From Mucilaginibacter sp. (GTDB lineage Bacteria; Bacteroidota; Bacteroidia; Sphingobacteriales; Sphingobacteriaceae), in NCBI GenBank assembly GCA_025934475.1, contig JAICXZ010000054.1:1-9945 (forward strand): a stretch of 9,945 bases of DNA, written 5' to 3'. Below are positions 7,743 through 9,945 of this stretch, piece by piece. Position 1 is the first letter of the stretch. Every line of letters begins with the position of its first letter. The notes beneath the pieces were generated by a model, which saw nothing but the letters and a program-made list of their open reading frames with translations, did no database searches and was not told where the DNA came from. The translations under genes and the position numbers were made by a program.

Positions 7743-8990
7743 TTACCTCCAAAATACCGGTGGCACATTTGTGCCTCTCAACCTGCAATCGGCGCAGTCC
7801 TGCGTGGCCGCAGTGAAACCTATGGGCGGCCGCTCGGGAGGGCCAAGGCCATCGATTGGGATAAAAGGGGGATTGAAATGACCAATGTTATAATTGATAT
7901 ACTCATCTACCTGGTTTTCTGTATACCCATACTCATTTTTAAATTGATAGTAACAACAGGGCATCCGCGGGTCACGGGGATCAGTAACCAAATGACAACC
8001 ACTGGTGGTATAATAGGTTACCGGCGTCCATACGGGTAATTGGCTTACCCTGACAAACATTCGCTGAAACGATGGGGCGCCCACGCTGATGTAACCAATA
8101 ACGGGCTCGTTCGGATTGTTGACACAATGGATATTGCCGCGCAGCTCAGATGGCTGAGCGTCAAAGATGCTACCAAGCTGTTCAGTGTTTTTTCGCAGTA
8201 TCGAATAAAAATTATAGGCACCAGGTGTAAGGGCATACTGCTGTACCAGGATGCTGTATTCAACACTGACCTTCTCGGACGACGAAGGGACAAACGTAAC
8301 AGGCTGATTGGAGATGACGCTTTTGGAAAGTTTGGCGCTACTGCCCAATACGAGCGAAGTTGAGGTATCGCTTCGCCAGCAAAAATAAATATCGTCATTT
8401 ATAAAATTTCGATGTAATACCGTGTCGCCGTCCGAGTAATAAAGGGACTCAAAAGCCGAGTGAAACTCCCAGGTCTCAGTAAAGCTCCAGCGAAAATATT
8501 GCACCTTGCCAGTAGCGTCATGTGTGTTCACATAAACATTCATGCCCGGTCCTGACGCCGGACCACCGTTGCCGTCGAAACCCAGGCTGTCGATAGGAGG
8601 GGAGTCAAGCACGGGAACCAGGTCGGAGGCATATTGCTTGCCGGCTGATGTACGAATGCTTAACCGATATTGGTGCGTCTTGTCAAGGTTTAATCCGGCT
8701 GTGGCGTAAGTGCCTGGTTTTATTTCGGTAAGCGGATAAGAAGTGTTTTGATCACTTTCCACTGTCACCTGTGCGTTCTGTTCTGGGTTTAATGCTGTTT
8801 TGCTCGAAATTTTTACTGTGCGGCTTAGCTTAATAAAGGTAGAGTCGGAGCCACTTTCAATATTGCCTTCCACAATCAGGATATTACTGAATTGAGTAAT
8901 GGTTGGGTTATAGGCTTTCCGACATCCGGATATCATCCCTGGTATGATAAACAAAAGAAGCCAAAAAGGCAGGTTGTGGGTATACCTCAT
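7743..8990 (-). CDS. DUF4249-like outer-membrane lipoprotein, copy B
   Basis: A 415-residue paralogue of the gene at 4940-6205 in the same orientation. The lipobox is ISGC with Cys23. Residues 69-140 ('NPEQNAQVTVESDQNTSYPL' onward) match copy A at 62 of 72 positions by hand alignment, while the second half is clearly more diverged. 'LIVEGNIESG' (38-47), 'SELRGNIHCVNNPNEPVIGY' (281-300) and a C-terminal 'CADCRLRGTN' (399-408) mark it as DUF4249-like. It carries seven Cys after the lipid anchor (204, 289, 332, 345, 346, 399, 402) against five in copy A. The start at 8990 is fixed by frame: the ATG at 9007 that corresponds to the upstream ATG of copy A is out of frame. No receptor or sigma/anti-sigma gene is adjacent, and the function is unknown. 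Confidence 0.85.
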   Translation of the reverse strand: MRYTHNLPFWLLLFIIPGMISGCRKAYNPTITQFSNILIVEGNIESGSDSTFIKLSRTVKISSKTALNPEQNAQVTVESDQNTSYPLTEIKPGTYATAGLNLDKTHQYRLSIRTSAGKQYASDLVPVLDSPPIDSLGFDGNGGPASGPGMNVYVNTHDATGKVQYFRWSFTETWEFHSAFESLYYSDGDTVLHRNFINDDIYFCWRSDTSTSLVLGSSAKLSKSVISNQPVTFVPSSSEKVSVEYSILVQQYALTPGAYNFYSILRKNTEQLGSIFDAQPSELRGNIHCVNNPNEPVIGYISVGAPSFQRMFVRVSQLPVWTPVTYYTTSGCHLVTDPRDPRMPCCYYQFKNEYGYTENQVDEYINYNIGHFNPPFIPIDGLGPPERPPIGFTAATQDCADCRLRGTNVPPVFWR

Positions 8991-9007
8991 CTGAAAAACC
9001 GGTTCAT
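8987..9007 (-). other. Six-codon upstream ORF overlapping the copy B start (ATGA)
   Basis: ATG AAC CGG TTT TTC AGA TGA (peptide MNRFFR) ends in a TGA that overlaps the ATG of the copy B gene as ATGA. The matching position in copy A is ATG AGC CGT TTT CAA, which runs straight into its main ORF. Translation of this mini-ORF is unproven; it may simply be a relic of a shifted ancestral start. Confidence 0.3.
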
Positions 9008-9060
9008 AATGGCTTAGTTGATAAAGATATATAATAGTCCTAAAAAGTTAGTTGCATAAC
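8991..9060 (-). promoter_or_regulatory. Leader of DUF4249 copy B, conserved with copy A; putative promoter
   Basis: This is the counterpart of 6206-6273. TTTTTAGGAC lies at 9037-9046 and TATCTTTA (close to TAnnTTTG) at 9022-9029, separated by 7 nt compared with 8 nt in copy A. The bases between the boxes are less well conserved than the boxes themselves, and similarity fades upstream of about 9060. The bases from there to 9120 show no gene or clear structure. Confidence 0.45.
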
Positions 9061-9137
9061 CAAATTTTTACCACGGACTTCATTTGTTCCTATTGCAGGT
9101 TAAATCAAAGGTTTTGTTTATGCGGAAGGGAAAGAAT

Positions 9138-9170
9138 AAAAAAAGGAAGGCGATATGATACCTCCCTTTT
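9138..9170 (-). terminator. Intrinsic terminator of the AhpD-like gene
   Basis: AAAAGGAAGG (9141-9150) pairs with CCTCCCTTTT (9161-9170), a 10-position stem with one A/C mismatch and a 10-nt loop. On the minus strand the hairpin is followed by seven T (complement of 9138-9144, partly shared with the stem). It begins 17 nt after the stop codon of the gene at 9188-9781. Confidence 0.75.
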
Positions 9171-9187
9171 ATAAAAAATCAATAGGA

Positions 9188-9781
9188 TTAATAGATCACC
9201 TTGCCCGCCGAAGTAACCAATGAGGCAATGCGTACGGCGTCAAAAACGCGCTCTTCGGGAGTGCCAAGCTTTATCAGCGAATCCTCATGCGCGTTCACGC
9301 ACATTTCGCAACCGTTTACAGCCGAAATAGCCAGGCTCATCAATTCGAAGAATTCTTTCCCCGTTACCGGTTTCATCATGATCTGCATGCGGATGCGCGC
9401 GGGTATCTGGCTATATTTTTCCTTTTTTGTAAAATGCCTGAAGCGATAAAATATGTTGTTAGATGCGAGTAGTGAGGCGCATCCTGCAGCTTCAGCGGTT
9501 TCGGCTGGCGTGGCGCCGTTTTCTTCCGCAGCACGGCTAAAAAATTTGATCAACGGACCATTGTTGTTGTTGATGGCGGTAGCAAGACCAAGCAGTGTGC
9601 ATTCTTTAACACTCAGGTGTTCTGAACTGAGCGTGCTGCTCAGGTTCAGCTTTAGATCGCGGAGGTACTTCGATTCGCCCTTCTCTAAGAGATTCAGGCT
9701 ATCGGTGCGAAAATCACTATCTATGCCGAGACTTTGCAAAAGTTCATTTACCGTCTCGGTCGATTCGTTCGTTGTTATCAT
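9188..9781 (-). CDS. AhpD-like carboxymuconolactone decarboxylase-family protein
   Basis: A 197-residue protein from the ATG at 9781; the TTG at 9796 would add only five residues (MYHHH) next to a terminator T-tract. The second half carries E146-x11-C158-x2-C161-x3-H165 ('NGCEMCVNAHEDS'), the exact spacing of the AhpD active site, where the Cys pair, the His and the Glu form a peroxidase/disulfide-reductase centre. The first half (about 55-115) resembles the other AhpD helical repeat, without CxxC. AhpD of Mycobacterium tuberculosis (177 residues) re-reduces the peroxiredoxin AhpC. Here the gene directly follows, on the same strand, the tail of an AhpC-type peroxiredoxin 65 nt upstream, which supports the same job in cytoplasmic peroxide defence. 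A generic CMD-family function cannot be excluded. It is followed by its own terminator. Confidence 0.9.
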   Translation of the reverse strand: MITTNESTETVNELLQSLGIDSDFRTDSLNLLEKGESKYLRDLKLNLSSTLSSEHLSVKECTLLGLATAINNNNGPLIKFFSRAAEENGATPAETAEAAGCASLLASNNIFYRFRHFTKKEKYSQIPARIRMQIMMKPVTGKEFFELMSLAISAVNGCEMCVNAHEDSLIKLGTPEERVFDAVRIASLVTSAGKVIY

Positions 9782-9794
9782 ATGATGATGGTAC

Positions 9795-9827
9795 AAAAAA
9801 TCCCCGCGCCGTTTCGGGCGACGGGGA
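9795..9827 (-). terminator. Intrinsic terminator or attenuator between ahpC and the AhpD-like gene
   Basis: TCCCCGCGCC (9801-9810) pairs with GGCG-A-CGGGGA (9817-9827), giving ten base pairs with one bulged A at 9821 and a 6-nt loop. On the minus strand it is followed by six T (9800 to 9795). It lies 19 nt after the peroxiredoxin stop, and its T-tract ends 13 nt before the AhpD-like ATG. It should stop most ahpC transcripts, so the downstream gene would need read-through or a promoter inside this hairpin region. Confidence 0.85.
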
Positions 9828-9846
9828 CATTACAGGTAAGATAAAA

Positions 9847-9945
9847 TTATACAGTAAGAGTTTCTTCGCCTTTAACCCAGTTGCAAGGGCAATGCTCGTC
9901 GGTTTGCAAACCGTCGAGTACGCGAAGTACTTCTTTCACGTTACG
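9847..9945 (-). CDS. ahpC: AhpC/Prx1-type peroxiredoxin, C-terminal fragment
   Basis: The last 32 codons and stop are visible; the gene continues beyond the window edge. The translation runs RNVKEVLRVLDGLQTDEHCP and then CNWVKGEETLTV before TAA at 9849-9847. The 'LQ..EHCPCNW..GE.T' ending is the C-terminal segment of typical 2-Cys peroxiredoxins, where the Cys of the CPxxW motif is the resolving cysteine that forms a disulfide with the peroxidatic Cys of the partner subunit. The enzyme reduces hydrogen peroxide and organic peroxides in the cytoplasm. Here the motif is CPCNW, with a second Cys two residues later. The AhpD-like gene downstream fits a reducing partner. The exact subfamily name is inferred from this short tail and the neighbour. 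Confidence 0.85.
   Translation of the reverse strand, partial: RNVKEVLRVLDGLQTDEHCPCNWVKGEETLTV

Noticed and set aside
7722..7761. ACCGG / CCGGT inverted repeat spanning the convergent stops
   Set aside because: Only 5 bp with a loop of about 30 nt and no T-tract, so it is easily expected by chance.
8045..8398. 117-residue alternative frame on the minus strand within DUF4249 copy B
   Set aside because: It is another frame of the same strand as a gene with clear family motifs; its composition is unlike a real protein.
9453..9785. 110-residue plus-strand open frame opposite the AhpD-like gene
   Set aside because: It is antisense to a gene with an intact active-site motif; the Ser/Arg/Leu-rich composition is typical of shadow frames.

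Overview
The window looks like chromosomal DNA of a Bacteroidota member, most likely family Sphingobacteriaceae (Mucilaginibacter/Pedobacter-like). The reasons are a pair of DUF4249-type lipoproteins (a family largely confined to this phylum), exported proteins ending their signal peptides in 'AQ', weak or absent Shine-Dalgarno sequences, A/T-rich leaders with TAnnTTTG-like -7 boxes, and a peroxiredoxin tail of the 'CPCNW..GEETL' type. This assignment is inference from protein character, not a database match.

Region 1 (1-3546, plus strand) is the end of an operon of three exported proteins: the C-terminal 443 residues of a right-handed beta-helix protein, a lipoprotein with a predicted beta-propeller, and a secreted calcineurin-like metallophosphoesterase. 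The gaps are short (55 and 9 nt). This resembles the tail of a surface nutrient-acquisition locus whose front lies outside the window. The phosphoesterase has Asn in place of both His of the usual C-terminal GHxH motif.

Region 2 (3547-4939) holds ilvE (minus strand), encoding a complete branched-chain aminotransferase. It is flanked by an intergenic piece resembling a widely dispersed bacterial repeat, a clear terminator hairpin, and on its upstream side a four-unit heptamer tandem repeat.

Region 3 (4940-9060) contains two paralogous DUF4249-like lipoprotein genes, both on the minus strand, flanking a plus-strand apiosidase-like (DUF4038/GH140-type) secreted glycosidase. The two lipoprotein genes are similar not only in coding sequence but also across about 65-70 nt of 5' leader, including a shared TTTTTAGGAC box and a TA(C/T)CTTTA box. 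A frame difference in the leader makes an upstream ATG in-frame in one copy and a tiny upstream ORF in the other.

Region 4 (9061-9945, minus strand) is an oxidative-stress pair: the last 32 codons of an AhpC/Prx1-type peroxiredoxin, followed by an AhpD-like carboxymuconolactone decarboxylase-family protein with the full E-x11-C-x2-C-x3-H motif. A strong hairpin plus T-tract sits between the two genes, and a second terminator follows the AhpD-like gene.

No tRNA, rRNA, CRISPR array, insertion sequence or phage gene is visible, and no gap between genes exceeds 300 bases. Most of the window is ordinary Bacteroidota gene content. The best candidates for a second look are the duplicated DUF4249 genes with their conserved leader, and the metal-site change in the phosphoesterase.
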